A stretch of 64,000 bases of DNA, from NCBI GenBank assembly GCA_002729235.1, contig PBTY01000055.1:141983-205982 (forward strand). The letters are read 5' to 3'. The notes below the pieces were generated by a model. The model had not been told where the DNA came from, searched no databases, and saw only the letters and a list, made by a program, of their open reading frames with translations. This document shows, piece after piece, positions 63,096-64,000 of this stretch. The translations under genes and the position numbers were made by a program. Every line of letters starts with the position of its first letter. Position 1 is the stretch's first letter. Source of the stretch: Rickettsiales bacterium (GTDB lineage Bacteria; Bacteroidota; Bacteroidia; Cytophagales; Cyclobacteriaceae).

Positions 63096-63312
63096 ATATC
63101 TGCATATACGATTATACGATTAATACCTAAATATGTTGCTATATATATTAAATAAAATCTCAAACTAATAGCAGTGCTAATAAAAAGAGCTTTTAGGGTG
63201 TTGTTAATGATTTTGGACTTGTCTGTTTGAGGTAATAAACAAGCGCGGTGAGTCGGATACTCAACTCTTGATGCTTATTGAGCTGGTGATATTGTTTTTT
63301 TTGACCTTGTAG

Positions 63313-63346
63313 ACGATGCGTAGAGGTCCAATACGCTCGTTTTTTT
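63313..63346 (+). terminator. Terminator with no known plus-strand gene upstream
   Basis: ACGA-t-GCGT pairs with ACGC-TCGT (eight pairs, one bulge) around an 11-base loop, followed by seven T. The nearest plus-strand gene upstream ends at 61602, beyond the SPFH gene, so it may end a small RNA. Confidence 0.55.
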
Positions 63347-63431
63347 AGTTAATCGCTTAATTAGCAACAATTTACGTGCAGACTTCTTCGTTACTCAAGC
63401 GGTCTAATCAACTAAACTGAATATTACTGTT

Positions 63432-64000
63432 ATGCACCTAACCATCTCCAATCAATGGCCAATATGGCAATTGATCCTGTTTCGCTTTGCTTTTGTCTTT
63501 TTTAGTCTATACATCATTATTCAAAATAATGGAGCATTTCCATTTTGGGATGTGCTGATTACTTACCCTACAGAAGGATTACATCTTTTTATCCCATGGA
63601 TTGCTGATACATTTCTAAGCCTTGATGAGCGCATAACCGTGTTCACGAATGGAAGTGGAGATACCACTTATGACAATGTGATAGTTCTAACCATTTTCGT
63701 TATTTCCATTTTCTCAATGATCATCTGGTCTGTACTTGATCGAAACAGGCAAAACTATGATCAGCTGTATGCGTGGTTGTTGGTGGGGATTCGCTTTTAT
63801 GTGGGCTTAATGCTGATCAACTACGGAATGGTTAAAGTCTTTAAGATGCAATTTTCCTCTCCGGGACCTTATCGATTGTTGCAGAGTTATGGAGATTCTT
63901 CTCCGATGGGGCTCGCCTGGACATTCCTGGGATTTTCCAAAGGATATAATTACTTCATGGGGTTAGCTGAGCTTTCTGCCGTTCTATTGCTGTTTAGGAG
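63432..64000 (+). CDS. DoxX-like membrane protein, N-terminal part
   Basis: The first 189 codons of a gene cut by the right edge. Start ATG 63432. Several membrane helices (LILFRFAFVFFSLYIII, VIVLTIFVISIFSMIIWSVL, LLVGIRFYVGLMLINYG) and the phrases TNGSGDTTYDNV and SPMGLAWTFLGFSKGYNYFM are typical of a Bacteroidota DoxX-like group. In other bacteria DoxX/DoxD relatives are linked to thiol or quinone redox steps; the role here is unknown. Confidence 0.7.
   Translation, partial: MHLTISNQWPIWQLILFRFAFVFFSLYIIIQNNGAFPFWDVLITYPTEGLHLFIPWIADTFLSLDERITVFTNGSGDTTYDNVIVLTIFVISIFSMIIWSVLDRNRQNYDQLYAWLLVGIRFYVGLMLINYGMVKVFKMQFSSPGPYRLLQSYGDSSPMGLAWTFLGFSKGYNYFMGLAELSAVLLLFR

Larger units (their letters stand above)
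62998..63431. other. Long AT-rich intergenic region
   Basis: 434 bases without a convincing gene. It holds a direct repeat near its left end and a plus-strand terminator at 63313..63346 that has no annotated gene before it. Between them is a stretch with CTCAA...TTGAG complementarity (about 63260..63282) and long A/T runs. The left part should include the SPFH promoter, though no TAnnTTTG match is clear. Confidence 0.5.

Noticed and set aside
1-64000. tRNA, rRNA, insertion sequence, prophage or defence island
   Set aside because: No tRNA T-arm/anticodon pattern, no transposase or integrase-like protein and no recognisable defence gene was found. The window looks like core chromosome with envelope genes.

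Overview
The window looks like a chromosomal stretch of a Bacteroidota bacterium, most likely an aerobic, probably marine member of the Cytophagales. The evidence is the low-40s GC (by eye), the PorT/SprT-type gene of the type IX secretion system next to ubiE, an ECF sigma/FecR/STN operon, Bacteroidota-only families (DUF5606, DUF6588, STN, TPR-TM-HTH regulators, paired DUF3857 proteins) and promoters of the TTTG...TAnnTTTG type. The genus is not resolved. I see no rRNA, tRNA, CRISPR array, insertion sequence or prophage.

Layout. 1-6.3 kb: end of a TPR protein, MarC membrane protein, RNase HI, a tRNA methyltransferase, a truncated haemoglobin overlapped by an autoinducer-synthase-like acyltransferase, a TPR/HTH regulator and saccharopine dehydrogenase. 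6.4-10.2 kb: SDR oxidoreductase, PorT, UbiE, and the divergent EngB GTPase, DUF5606 protein and thioesterase. 10.3-16.4 kb: ECF sigma, FecR and an STN/surface-repeat protein, a small conserved protein, an LVIVD lipoprotein and a barrel-like protein. 16.4-27.3 kb: fbp, aspartokinase, fructosamine kinase, tyrosine phosphatase, an Omp85-type protein, DUF6588, peroxiredoxin, Kdo transferase and RsgA. 27.2-33.8 kb: a glycosyltransferase, methyltransferase, sulfotransferase and FemAB-like cluster, then a TPR protein and YigZ. 33.9-40.1 kb: a minus-strand run with a DEDDy exonuclease, NhaC, a FAD oxidase, a GT4 enzyme and a FAN1-like nuclease. 40.2-49.4 kb: GT2, a four-repeat secreted protein, a YHYH/MORN/SCO lipoprotein operon, PcrA helicase, an L-type lectin and a second sulfotransferase. 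49.5-64 kb: the DUF3857 pair, a LOG protein, an aldo/keto reductase, a GNAT-nitrilase fusion, cystathionine beta-synthase, a response regulator, then an aldo/keto reductase next to a voltage-gated channel, an SPFH protein and a partial DoxX-like protein.

How genes work together. Cell-envelope work dominates: T9SS assembly (PorT), outer-membrane assembly (Omp85), LPS core (WaaA), surface glycan building and sulfation, and many lipoproteins. Four-base ATGA overlaps link several operons (SDR-porT, waaA-rsgA, GT2-methyltransferase, sulfotransferase-GT4, TPR-yigZ, the DUF3857 pair). Several convergent genes overlap at their 3' ends, and others are separated by compact, often bidirectional hairpins.

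The most unusual locus is 59.6-61.7 kb. An aldo/keto reductase is followed by a single-domain six-helix voltage-gated channel with the acidic filter TLDGWTE. Between them is a perfect 14+2+14 bp inverted repeat whose last base is the A of the channel's ATG. Other loci worth attention are the LuxI-like/haemoglobin gene pair, the sigma/anti-sigma operon that feeds a non-TonB STN surface-repeat protein, the YHYH-MORN-SCO operon, and a dense run of GC-rich hairpins at 33.76-33.87 kb.
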